A DNA stretch of 64,000 nucleotides from Rhizophagus irregularis (GCF_026210795.1 NC_089430.1:1984001-2048000); one strand, 5' to 3'; positions 23,275 through 33,995 are shown, numbered from the stretch's first letter. Notes: generated from the sequence alone by a model not told the origin. Translations and numbers: made by a program.

Positions 23275-25040
23275 ATGGATGAAATTAAATTAAGTGATGA
23301 TGTAATTGAACAAATAAAAGATTTTAATCATAATAATCACTTGACTGAAGAACAGGAATTATCGTCAATTAATAAACTAATAACAGACAAAGAATATGGT
23401 TTGTATAAAAAATGTAAGCAGCTTAATACTGATTATTATTATTGTCAATCATGTAAATCACAAAATTTTAAACAAAACTTCATAAATTGGTATGAATTTA
23501 TTCAAAAAGCACAATTAAAAGCTAAAAATGAGAGACAAATAATAGAATGGATTGAATACAATAAATTTGAAAATATTGAATATTTAGCAAAAGGAGGATT
23601 TTGAACTATTTTTAAAGCTGTTTGGAAAGATGGTCCTTGGGAAATAAATTATGGAAATGATCAATTGGAAAGAGAAGGCAAATTAAAAGTTGCTTTAAAA
23701 TGTTTGCGTAACTTAAAAGGCATTACAGCAGATTTTTTAAAAGAAGTAAGATATTTTTCATATAAATCTTCATTAGCCTTTATAAATGGTTAAACTAACT
23801 ATAATTTACTTTTTAAGATTGAATCAAATATTTTGGTATGCGATACTGGTTGGGTAGTTCGTTGTTTTGGTATTACTAAAGATCCAAAAACAAATGATTT
23901 TATTATGGTAATGGAATTAAAGATGGTACAACATTTAAATAATAATTTCATTTCACCGAATTGGAAGCAAAAGTTGCAGAATTTATATAATATTGCATAT
24001 GCCCAGTAAATAGTTTTTGTGTAAATTTATACCAAACGGGCTCATTGGCTCGAAATTAGCTCAAATTTATGCAAAAAATAATCCAAATTTAAGCCAATCT
24101 AGAGCCAATTATATATGGATGAGCCCATTTGGTACAAATTTATACAAAAACTATTTACTGGGATGGTCTTAAAGATATTCATAATAAAGGATTAATTCAT
24201 CATGATTTTCATTGTGGAAATATATTAAGTGATTTTAATACGGGAAGTTTCATCACTGATTTAGGATTATGTAGACCAGTAAATGTCAAATTCTCTCAAA
24301 ATAATAATAAAAAAATATATGGAGTATTACCTTATGTAGCTCCTGAAGTTTTAAGAGAAAAGAATATACTCAAAAAAGTGATATTTATGGGTTTGGAATC
24401 ATTGCATATGAAATTTGTACAGGTTTCCCTCCTTATTATTATATAGCTCATGATGAATCCTTAGCAATGAAAATTTGTAAGGGAGGCCAAAGTCTAATTA
24501 TAAAATACCTCAATTAATTTTTGATATTATTAATCAATGCTGGGATTAAGACCCTTTAAAACGACCTAATTCAGATGAATTACTGAATTAATTAAAAATA
24601 TTAGAATGGGATAGTTATGAAAATTCTGTAATCAATAAACAAACCGAAGAAGCAGATGAAATTAATAAAAAGTCATATTCATTACCATTATCATCTACAA
24701 GTTCTACAAGTACACTCTCATATATGATACATCCTCAAGCAGTTTATACAAGTAGGCTTTAGATTTTAAAAATCTTCCAGAACCCAATAATGCTAACAAT
24801 AATAATGATTTATTTGGAATAGAATATTCAGGTAATTATAAGTAATTTCATATTAATAATTATAATAATTTAAATTAATTTTATAATGCTAACAACTAAT
24901 AATATTTATAGATTCCTTAAGAATGGATTTTACTAAACTTGATATTAATTCCAAAGGTAATTACTTTTGCATATGATATTTTTGATCTATTAAGTATTTA
25001 ATTAAAATATTTTTTTATTATAGATGAAAGAAATCAATAA
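23275..25040 (+). pseudogene. Protein kinase pseudogene split by a MITE
   Basis: Paralog of the 19370 gene. It starts MDEIKLSDDVIEQIKDF, keeps one CQSC pair and QIIEWIEYNKFENIEYLAKGG. It then has TGA (23602) where the Gly-loop glycine codon should be, resuming as TIFKAVWKDG and LKVALKCLRNL. After an intron, VVRCFGITKDPKTNDFIMVM and LQNLYNIAY run into the 161-bp MITE (24002-24162). Removing it with one 3-bp duplication gives IAYGLKDIHNKGLIHHDFHC in frame. The catalytic loop is HHD instead of HRD. DLGLCRP and YVAPEVLREK follow, then a shift before GLESLH, and further stops in the C-lobe (WD-stop-DPLKRPNSDELLN-stop-LK). Tail phrase IHPQAVYTSR matches the intact paralog. Short 3' exons end at TAA 25038. 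Multiple independent lesions make this a clear pseudogene. Confidence 0.85.
24002..24162. mobile_element. 161-bp MITE, CCCAGTAAATAG ends, ATG duplication
   Basis: The termini are near-perfect inverted repeats of about 44 bp: left CCCAGTAAATAGTTTTTG and on to CCAAACGGGCTCAT, right-end reverse complement CCCAGTAAATAGTTTTTG to CCAAATGGGCTCAT. ATG (23999-24001 and 24163-24165) is duplicated, and excision restores the kinase reading frame. Non-coding. The high arm identity suggests a recent insertion. Confidence 0.85.
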
Positions 25041-25869
25041 ATTTGATCATATTAAATTATAATAAATAAATCACTAATAATTCAAATTGTATAAATAAGT
25101 AACATGGTTGAATTAAGAAATTACTGTTCAGTGATACCTTTATTACAATAGAATACACCACTAGACTAAATTCATATATTAAATATGATTTCATGTTTTT
25201 TGTGAAATCAGATTAAATCTCAATCACGGTTTTTGTGAAGACACCCACTATTGTATGATCAGTTAAATATTTGATTTTAGATAATTTTGATTATATGATT
25301 AATTATTATAATTAGTATTTGAAATATTTTTTCTTATAGACTCTTGTACAGTCTTTCTTTTCTTTATTTTCTTCAATAAAATACGAATGTCTTTTTAAAT
25401 TTAAATATATTATTTTAACTTAAAAATATTAATTTAAAAAGTATTACATGAACTTTGTTTTATTGAAAAAAATTGAAAACATAAAAAACTCTGTTAATAT
25501 TACATAAGATAAAACCAATCAAACTCACAGTCACACGTTCAAGCTTTCCTTAAATGTTACAGGATAGTTCATAATTGAGTCATTTTGAAAAACACAAAAA
25601 TTTCTGCATATAATTATAAAATTTTTCTGAAGAAAATTTTTTTAAAGATCCCAAGATCCCAGACCTTCATCTTAAAATTTTTTTATATTTTATTCATTAT
25701 TATTTTGATTTTTATTATTTTTATGGATTTATTTGATGGTCACCGGAGGTTAATTTAAAAAAAATTCACCAGGGGTGATATTCACCGGGTATTTCATTTG
25801 GTACACCTCATGATTGGCATCATTTTAATTATATTATCGCGTAATGAATGTATTTATGTATTTATTTTT
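25041..25869. other. Intergenic, no supported gene
   Basis: AT-rich spacer after the kinase pseudogene. CACCGGAGG and CACCAGGGG/CACCGGG phrases near 25740-25795 look like a small local repeat. No gene supported. Confidence 0.3.
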
Positions 25870-26260
25870 TTTAGGGACTTTAATGTTTCAAGGTAAATGC
25901 CAATTTACTTTTTTTTCTGCTCTTTTTTTTTTCCTCTTCAATTGAAACATTATTAACATTTCTTTTTCTTTCCCTATTCTTTAGAATAGATGAACGGCTC
26001 TGGAAATCAACCTCTATTTTTAGTTTTGCAAGGTAAGTGACATTTCGTTTCTTTTTCATTTTTTTTGTTTTTTCTTGACTTGGGAACGTCACTTTTCTTT
26101 CTATTTTTTTTTTAGGAATGGCTGAATGACTCTGGAAATTGAACTGTATTCTGGTTTATAAGTAGGCGGCATTTCATTTTTTTTCATTTCTTTTTTCGTA
26201 TTGACTTGGGAATGTCACTAATGTTCCCTTCTCTTTCTTTTTTTTTTAGGAATGAAAAAA
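25870..26260 (+). repeat. Tandem exon-like modules bounded by splice-site consensus
   Basis: About three copies of a roughly 130-150-bp unit. Each has a polypyrimidine tract ending TTTTAG, an exon-like segment (GAATRGNTGAAYGRCTCTGG then AAATYRA, degenerate notation), and AAG followed by a donor-like GTAAGTGACATTTC (copy 2, about 26033) or a damaged form (copy 3, AAGTAGGCGGCATTTC, donor G lost). Acceptors lie at about 25873, 25983, 26116 and 26249. It looks like tandem duplication of an exon together with its intron. No long protein results; host gene unknown. Confidence 0.45.
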
Positions 26261-26307
26261 AAATCGGACAAAAAAAATTAATAATCAAAAAAAAAATTTC
26301 TGATTAA

Positions 26308-26420
26308 GGTAAAATTTCATTAACTGAAATTGGATTAGTTGATTGGAATGCACATGGATCTATGGTATGGGATTTCAAGTTACACAATTCAAACTATTTA
26401 TACATGCTAGTCTAAACGTT
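26308..26420. repeat. Dispersed repeat, inverted copy at 37640-37795
   Basis: AACTGAAATTGGATTAGTTG and ATTGGAATGCACA, TATGGTATGGGATTTCAA and TTACACAATTCAAA occur here and, reverse complemented and with an extra internal segment of about 50 bp, at 37640-37795. A mobile or segmentally dispersed unit; class unknown. Confidence 0.55.
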
Positions 26421-26862
26421 ACGGTTACACATTGTATTTTTTTAGTTATATAGAATATAGATGAGTGATTAGTGATGACTAATATTTAAAATTATGGTAA
26501 TAATGTAAAGGTTTATTCTGTAACCACTTTAGGTGTGGCTGATCATTTCCAAGATAGTTTAACAAAAAAAAGGTGATATTCTAAATATATATTACGTAAT
26601 AAGAAATTTTTCTTTGATTTATGATTTTTGCTGTGCAACAATGAGGCTGATGATTGTCATACATTCCAGATATATGTGCAAAATTTGTTTGTTATACATA
26701 TAATGCTTGTACTTATGATCAACGTTTTTGCGCATAATGCATTTTGCATAAATATTATTACCACATAGACCTATACTAATAAAGGCATTTAATAATAAAA
26801 ATAATAAAGATATTTACATTATCTGTTCCAGTCAGAAAGAATTTTAATATAATTATATAGTA

Positions 26863-29800
26863 ATGGCTCTTAGTAATGATAAAGGTAATAATCATATATA
26901 TAATATAAACATTTAATACAATTAGAATTCTAATAATTTAAACAAATTTACAATATAATAAAACTAGTTTCTGATAATATTGAATTAGAAGGAAGCAGTA
27001 GCTCTAAGGAATTCAAAGAAAGTGGCTTTGAAGGATTTGAAAAAAGTAGTACCAAGGAATCTAAAGGTATAATAACATGCGTGCTAAAATATTAAATTTT
27101 TATTTGTAAATACATTTAAATACTATCTATAATTATATCTTATATAATATTCAAATATAGCTCGTAAGTTAATAGGTTATCTTATAATTGAATAATAATG
27201 GAATTACTTACCATTTTTATTACATTTCATGCAATTAAATAATTCATTTAATGATTAATAATACTATAGTCAGTAAGTTATTAGTTATTTAAATTTTTAA
27301 TTCTTTACTTGTTTATTTTACATAATATTCAAATAACTAAATTCTTTATTTAATTAACTATTTAATAATTAATTGTATTACAGATGGTAAGTGACAATAT
27401 CATATTTATTTGTTTAATATTTTATATAACTCAACTAATTATATTCTTAATTTAAACAACCAGATTGTAAGTGATATTTAATATGCAGTAAATGCTTTTA
27501 TATTATCTTTATATTTAACTAATAATTAATTAATAATACTAGGGTGTAAGTAATAGATATCTATATTTCTATTATTTATATTATTCATATAATTTAAACT
27601 GACTAAATTCTTTATTTAAATAGATCGTAAGTTATAAGTTATTTATTTAATTCTATTATTACTTATTGTTATAATATTTAAATATAATTTAAATTAACTA
27701 AATTCTTTATTTAAATAGATCGTAAGTTATACGTTATTTATTTAATTCTATCATTATTTATTGTTATAATATTTACATATAATTTAAACTAATTAAATAC
27801 TTTATTTAAATAGATTGTAAGTTATAAGTTATTTATTTAATTCTATTATTATTGTTATAATATTTACATATAAATGATATAATTTAAACTAATTAAATTC
27901 TTTATTTAAATAGATCGTAAGTTATACGTTATATATTTAATTCTATTATTACTTATTGTTATAATATTTACATATAATTTAAACTAACTAAATTTTTTAT
28001 TTAAATAGGTCGTAAGTTATAAGTTATTTATTTAATTCTATTATTATATTATTACATATAATTTAAACTAACTATTAAAAACTATTTACTAATATAGGGA
28101 GTAAGTTATTTATTCTATTATTATTTATTGTTATAATATTTACATAATTTAAACTAACTTAAATTCTTTATTTAAATAGATCGTAAGTTATAATTAATTC
28201 TATTATTACTTATTGCATATAATTTAAACTAACTTCTTTATTTAAAAATTATTTTGTAATTTCTTTTAGTTGGTAAGTTATAAGCTATTATTTAATTCTA
28301 TTATTACTTATTGTTATAATTTAAACTAACGAAATTCTTTATTTAAAAATTATTTTGCAATTTCTTTTAGTTGGTAAGTTATAAGTTATTTATTTAATTC
28401 TATTATTACTTATTGTTATAATTTAAACTAAATTCTTTATTTAAAAATTATTTAATAATGTAGGGAGTAAGTTATTCTTTTTAATTCTATTATTACTTTA
28501 TTGTTATAATATTTACATATAATTTAAACTAACTAAGTTCTTCATTTAAATAGATCGTAAGTTATAAGTTATTTATTTAATTCTATTCTTACTTATTGTT
28601 ATAATATTTACATATAATTTAAGTTTACTAAATGTAATTTCTTTTAGTTAGTAAGTTATAAGTTATTTATTTAATTCTATTATTACTTGTTATTATAATA
28701 TTTACATATAATTTAAACTAACTAAATTCTTTATTTAAAAAATTATTTTATAATTTCTTTTAGTTGGTAAGTTATAAGTTATTTATTTAATTCTATTATT
28801 ACATATTGTTATAATTGTTATAATATTTACATATAAATTAAACTAACTAAATTCTTTATTTAAATAGATCGTAAGTTATAAGTTATTTATTTAATTTTAT
28901 TATTATTTATTGTTATAATATTTACATATAATTTAAACTAACTAAATTCTTTATTTAAAAATTTTTTTGTAATTTCTTTTAGTTGGTAAGTTATAAGTTA
29001 TTTATTTAATTCCATTATTTCTTATTGTTATAGTATTTACATATAATTTAAACTAACTAAATTCTTTGTTTAAATAGATCGTAAGTTATAAGTTATTTAT
29101 TTAATCTATCATTACTTATTGTTATAATATTTACATATAATTTAGACTAACTAATATTTAAAAAAATTATTTAATAATATAGGGAGTAAGTTATTTATTT
29201 AATTCTATTATTATATAATATTTACATATAATTTAAATTAACTAAATTCTTTATTTAAATAGATTGCAAGTTATAAGTTATTTATTTGATTCTATTATTA
29301 CTTATTGTTATATATAATTTAGACTAACTAATTTCTTTATTTAAAAAATTATTAAATAATTTAGCTTGTAAGTTATTTATTTAATTCTATTATTATTTAT
29401 TGTTATAATATTTACATATAATTTAAATTAACTAAATTCTTTATTTAATAGATCGTAAGTTATAAGTTATTTATTTAATTCTATTATCACTTATTGTTAT
29501 AATGTTTACATATAATTTAAACTAACTAAATCCTTTATTTAAATAGATCGTAAATTAGAAGCTATTTATTTAATTCTATTATTACTTATTGTTATAATAT
29601 TTATATATAATTTAAACTAACTAAATTCTTTATTCTAAAAATTATTTAATAATATAGGGAGTAAGTTATTTATTTAATTCTATTATTACTTATTGTTATA
29701 ATATTTATATATAATTTGAACTAACTAAATTCTTTATTTAAATAGATAGTAAGTTATAAGTTATTTATTTAATTCTATTATTACTTTTGTTGTAATATTT

Positions 29801-32122
29801 ACATAAAATTTTAAACTAACTAAATTCCTTATTTAAATAGATCGTAAGTTATACATTATTTATTTAATTCTATTATTACTATTGTTATAATATTTACATA
29901 TAATTTAAACTAACTAAATTCTAAAAATTGTTTATTAATATAGGGAGTAAGTTATTTATTTAATTCTATTATTACTTATTGTTATACAATTTAAACTAAC
30001 TAAATTCTTTATTTAAATAGATTGTAAGTTATAACTTATTTATTTAATTCTATTATTACTTATTGTTATAATATTTACATATATTTTAAACTGATTAAAT
30101 TCTTTATTTAAATAGATTGTAAGTTATAAGTTATTTATTTAATTCTATTATTACTTATTGTTATAATATTTACGCATAATTTAAACTAATTAAACTCTTT
30201 ATTTAAAAATTATTAAATAATATAGCATGTAAGTTATAAGTTATTTATTAATTCTATTATTACTTATTGTTATAATATTTACATATAATTTAAACTAACT
30301 AAATTCTTTATTTAAATAGATCGTAAGTTATAAGTTATTTATTAATTCTATTATTACTTATAATATTTATATATAAATTAAACTAACTAAATTCTTTATT
30401 TAAAAAATTATTTCATAGATGGTAAGTTATTTATTTAATTCTATTATTACTTATTGTTATAATATTTACATATAATTAAACTAACTAAATTATTTATTTA
30501 ATAATATAAGCTTGTAAGTTATTTTTTGTTTCTATTGTTATCTATTTTATAAATATTTATTTGTTAATTGGATTTTTTATTTAAAATCTTTGTTACTTTA
30601 GTTGGTAAGTTGTAAATATGTTATTATTATATATATTTATACAAAATCTAAGACATATATTATATTAAATTTCTATTTAAATTTTAGAGTAAGTGTTAAT
30701 TTTAATCTTAAATTTTAGTGTAATTTTTATTATAAACTTCAATATAATTTTAATTATTTAAATTTATATATAGATTTGGAAAAAGTGGAGATACAATTAT
30801 GGATAATTTTATTTTGGAAAAAAAATTTAAATGGATTCCTTATGATAAATTTAAAAATGTTGAATATCTTGATAAAGGAGGATTTGGTACTATATATAAA
30901 GCTATTTGGTTTTATAATAATAAAGATAATGAAGTAATTCTTAAATGTCATATTAATTTAAGTGAAAATTTAAATGAATTTTTAAATGAAGTATGATAAT
31001 ATATTATTTATTTTTTTAATTTGAATTATATTTTATTTATACTAATACATTATTACTTTTTTATAGTGGAAATATCATGAAAGTTGTTTAAGTTCATATG
31101 ATATTATTTATTTTTATGGGTTTACAAAAGATCCAGATACTTTGAAATATATGGTAGTAATGGATTATGCAAACAAAGGTAATTTAAGAGGAAACTTAAC
31201 AAGAATAATCAAAAGTGGTTGGTATCAAAAATTATACATGTTATTTGAAATTATTTCTGGACTTAATGATATGCATAAACAAAATCTTATTCATTGTGAT
31301 TTTCATGATGGAAATATTTTAAATCATAATGAAAGTAAGATTTATATTAGTGATTTAGGATTATGTAAACCTGTAAAATCATTTTTGAAAAAATATGATA
31401 TTTATGGTGTTATACCATTTATGGCACCAGAAGTTTTAAGAGGCAATTCTTATACTCTAGCTAGTGATATATATAGTTTTTCTATGATTATGTGGGAATT
31501 TACGTCTGGGGTACCACCATTTAATAATAGAGCACATGATTTTCAACTTAGCTTAAGTATTTGTGGAGGTGAACATCCTGAAATTATTGAAAATACTCCA
31601 CAATGTTATGTAGATTTGATGGAAAAGTGTTGGAATGAAAACCAATTAAAAAGGCCATCTTCTAAAGAAGTTTTAAATATTATTAAAGAATGGATTTCTC
31701 TTCCAGATAATGTGAAAGTCGAAGATATTAATGAAGAATTAAAATGCAATATTATGGAATTTATAAATGCACCAATTGGGTATAACAATAATCTTGCTAC
31801 TGAATCTCATCCAAAAGCACATTATGCAAGCCGCTTACTTGGTTTTACTAGTAAACAATTGAATGAAATTCTTGAAAGCAGAGATTTGCAAGCTTATAAT
31901 TCAAGTCAATCATTTACTACTAGTGGAAAAGTGAATGAAGAAAGTGAAGATTCACAATCTAGTATAAAAGTTAATGAAATGCTAGTAAGTAAAGATTTGG
32001 ATGATTGTATAGTTAATTTGAAATTATCAGGTATGTAATATAATGTATATAAAAAGAATTAACTTTGCAAATTATTTATGTAAAATTAATTTTATTTATT
32101 TAATTATTTAGATAAAAAATAA
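26863..32122 (+). CDS. Protein kinase gene with tandem 3-nt microexon array in its 5' half (model)
   Basis: Model: exons 26863-26884 (MALSNDK) and 26968-27066 (VSDNIELEGSSSSKEF onward, ending phase 1), 37 three-base modules (27161-30604), one possible 1-nt module (30688), then kinase exons 30774-30990, 31067-32030 and 32112-32122. The kinase part is intact: SGDTIMDNFILE and FKWIPYDKF as in its paralogs, Gly-loop DKGGFGTIYKAIW, VILK lysine, HCDFHDGN (HRD Arg replaced by Cys), DLG, APEVLRG, SDIYSFSMIMWE, C-lobe KRPSSKEVLN, tail with SHPKAHYASRLLGF. The spliced total is 1425 nt (475 codons) only if the 1-nt module is included. Without it the upstream exons and the kinase exon are out of phase. 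It is not certain that the first two exons belong to this gene. A shorter protein could start at ATG 30799. Kinase function is as for the 19370 gene; cytoplasmic, substrate unknown. Confidence 0.6.
27161..30604 (+). repeat. Array of 37 AG-NNN-GTAAGT modules (tandem three-nucleotide microexons)
   Basis: Each module is a 3' splice site (AG after an AT-rich tract), exactly three bases, then GTAAGT or a close variant. First bases of the triplets: CTC 27161; TCA 27270; ATG 27384, 30419; ATT 27464, 27814, 29263, 30021, 30116; GGT 27543; ATC 27624, 27719, 27914, 28180, 28554, 28868, 29078, 29452, 29547, 29841, 30320; GTC 28009; GGA 28098, 28464, 29183, 29658, 29944; TTG 28270, 28371, 28764, 28983, 30602; TTA 28648; CTT 29365, 30511; ATA 29746; CAT 30226. 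Spacing is 77-116 bp, normal intron size here. The inter-module sequence is a shared, drifting unit (TTATTTAATTCTATTATTAC, then TTGTTATAATATTTACATAT, then AATTTAAACTAACTAAATTC, listed as three parts). Modules 1-5 are diverged and probably oldest; 6-34 are close copies. No triplet is a stop, and the phase-1 reading is also stop-free. Confidence 0.8.
30688..30688 (+). other. Possible 1-nt module (TTTTAG-A-GTAAGT)
   Basis: The same acceptor/donor juxtaposition as the array but with one base between the sites. The carry before the array is 1 nt and the kinase exon at 30774 needs a carry of 2 nt, so inclusion of this single base would restore frame (final codon GAA before TTT GGA AAA). A second similar site (TTTTAG-T-GTAATT, near 30719) is weaker. 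Function is inference from arithmetic only. Confidence 0.35.
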
Positions 32123-32490
32123 CTAGTAATTATTTGCATTTTATAGTTCTTTTATAAGTGATATTTAATGTCATGCATTTAACAGAAATTGTTGTTTAGA
32201 TTAATTTAAATACTAAGGCTAAAGTACTATTAAAATATTTTCAATATTCTTAGTTTGTAATTTAAATAATTCCTTCTTTTTATATTTTATTCATATATGT
32301 ATTCTCTTTTTTTATAATTATTTAAACACTAAGGCTAGAGTAGTAATATTTTACAAATTTCTTAGCTTGTAATTTAAATAATCTTTTTAACTTTTCCAAT
32401 TATTAAATATAAATTATCAAATAATTCTAATGGGTATATAGAAAACATATATTGTACAGTTGATTTTTCACAAAGTTTGACATACATATA
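32123..32490. repeat. 3' flank with two direct copies of a roughly 115-bp repeat
   Basis: ACTAAGGCTARAGTA, then ATTCTTAG/TTTCTTAG, then TTGTAATTTAAATAAT occurs at about 32212-32271 and 32327-32382. This is a local tandem duplication in the downstream flank of the kinase gene. No coding frame. Confidence 0.5.
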
Positions 32491-32499
32491 TTTGGTTAC

Positions 32500-32775
32500 A
32501 GAATGATTTCCCGACATCCATTTTCCTGACGTAACCTTTTCTTAACGATTTCCTGGCAGGACAAAATCCTGAATGGATGTATTATTGTTAAAACTATATA
32601 CCTAACCAAAGTTACATTTTCACAAACTGAATTCAGGAAAATGTCATGTCAGGATTTTGTCTTTCGGGATATTTATCGTCGGGATATTGTCATGTTGGAA
32701 AAGATGTTATTCGGAAAAATGTCCATTCAGGATTTTGTCCTGTCAGCCTGTCAGGAAATCATTGTCACCATACAT
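32500..32775. mobile_element. Inverted-repeat element with AGGACAAAATCCT motifs
   Basis: ATGATTTCCCGAC at the left is matched by ATGATTTCCTGACAGG read inward from the right. Inside, AGGACAAAATCCTGAATGGA is present once on each strand (about 32557-32576 and 32721-32740), with repeated CGGGATAT and CCTGAC phrases. It resembles a MITE; no clear target-site duplication seen. Confidence 0.5.
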
Positions 32776-33204
32776 GTATAGTTTGGATGACTCCACGTGA
32801 TTATGTGCCATATCAGCCTCATTAATTTATTTATTTATTTATGTTTAACCGCAGTAATTTTATAACTTTCCCTTTTTTTTCTTTCTTTCTTTAATGTCAG
32901 ACAAAAGTTTATAAAAAGCTGAAAATATCAATTTAATTAATTATTTTAATTACTATATTAACTATTTTATTTTTTGTCTATCTTCTTTATACAAAGAGTA
33001 GAGTGTAATTTTGGTACTTTGATCATTCTTTGAAGAATAAATAAAGTTGTTTAACAAGTAAAGGGTGTTATAATTATATTTTGTAACAATATTAAGTGCA
33101 TTATACATATTTTAAATCTCTTTAGGTAACAGGTAATACACGTTTATATATTTATTTAAGTACTATTTATTGTACTTGTTTATTATATCTATTAGGAGAG
33201 ACGC
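32776..33204. other. Intergenic, no supported gene
   Basis: AT-rich spacer between the inverted-repeat element and the hAT-like MITE. The phrase TATTAGGAGAGACGCG (about 33190) recurs as TATTAGGAGATACGCG at about 34037, with ATATTTATTTAAGT/ATATTTATTTAGGT nearby. The MITE at 33213 therefore landed inside a directly repeated segment. Confidence 0.4.
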
Positions 33205-33212
33205 GTTTTCAT

Positions 33213-33987
33213 TAGTGCTCCTACCGGGTCAAGTTGGGTCGGGTTTTGAGGAAATATTCGACCCGATCTGAATAAAAAATATAAGACTCGTATTTATTTG
33301 GGTCTCATATTTTCGTAACCCGACCCTTGACTCAACCGAGTATAATTTAACTCGTGTAACCCGGGTTAGACCCGAACATTTAAGTAAAATGGGTACTAAC
33401 TTATTTTATGTGAGATTTTCTTATAATAATAACAAAATTAATTTTTTTTTATTTGAAAAAAAGGCAACTTAGTGATTAACCACTAGTAGCCACCTAAAAT
33501 TTGTATCATGAATGGTTATACAAAACATGTAACACTAGCTCTTATTTTCTCCTAGATTAATTAAATAAAATAAAATTAAAAATACAAATTTTGAACCTGG
33601 TTTAATATAATAAAAGTCAAAGAATTAGGCAAAATAATTAGAAGATATTCAAATCAAAGATAAATTGGAATTCTAAAGCTATCAGAAAAATATTATTCTC
33701 AAAAGCCAAAGGTTAATTTTTTTATTTTTCTGATTAAGCTATGTTAATATTTGTTAAAACTAATTCTTGGCTTAATTTTGGCCAAAATTATAATTTTGCC
33801 AGAATTAAAAACATCTGGGTCAAACCCGGGTCAAACCCGAGTCAAGGAAATTTATAACCCGACCCGGCGGGTCGGGTCATGCGGGTCATGCAGGTCACGG
33901 GTCATTAAAAATCGTTAGTACCGACCCGATTTAAAAGTCGAGTCGGGTCAAATTAACCCGGGTCGACTCGTATCATTCGGAGCACTA
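33213..33987. mobile_element. Non-autonomous hAT-like element, TAGTGCTCC ends, 8-bp duplication GTTTTCAT
   Basis: TAGTGCTCC begins the element and GGAGCACTA ends it; GTTTTCAT flanks both sides (33205-33212, 33988-33995). An 8-bp duplication with short T/CAG-type ends is the hAT pattern. Subterminal regions are rich in GGGTCGGGT / ACCCGACCC motifs in both orientations (33228-33375, 33815-33965). No transposase frame. A second copy lies at 58644-59491. Confidence 0.8.
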
Positions 33988-33995
33988 GTTTTCAT

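Noticed and set aside
27161-30604. Regularly spaced array resembling a CRISPR locus
   Set aside because: What repeats is the spacer plus splice motif, not a constant repeat with unique spacers. The surroundings are eukaryotic and no cas genes are present.
30799-30996. Reading the kinase as a short separate gene ending at 30996
   Set aside because: The frame stops just after a GTATGA donor, and the rest of the kinase domain follows in phase after a 76-nt intron at 31067.
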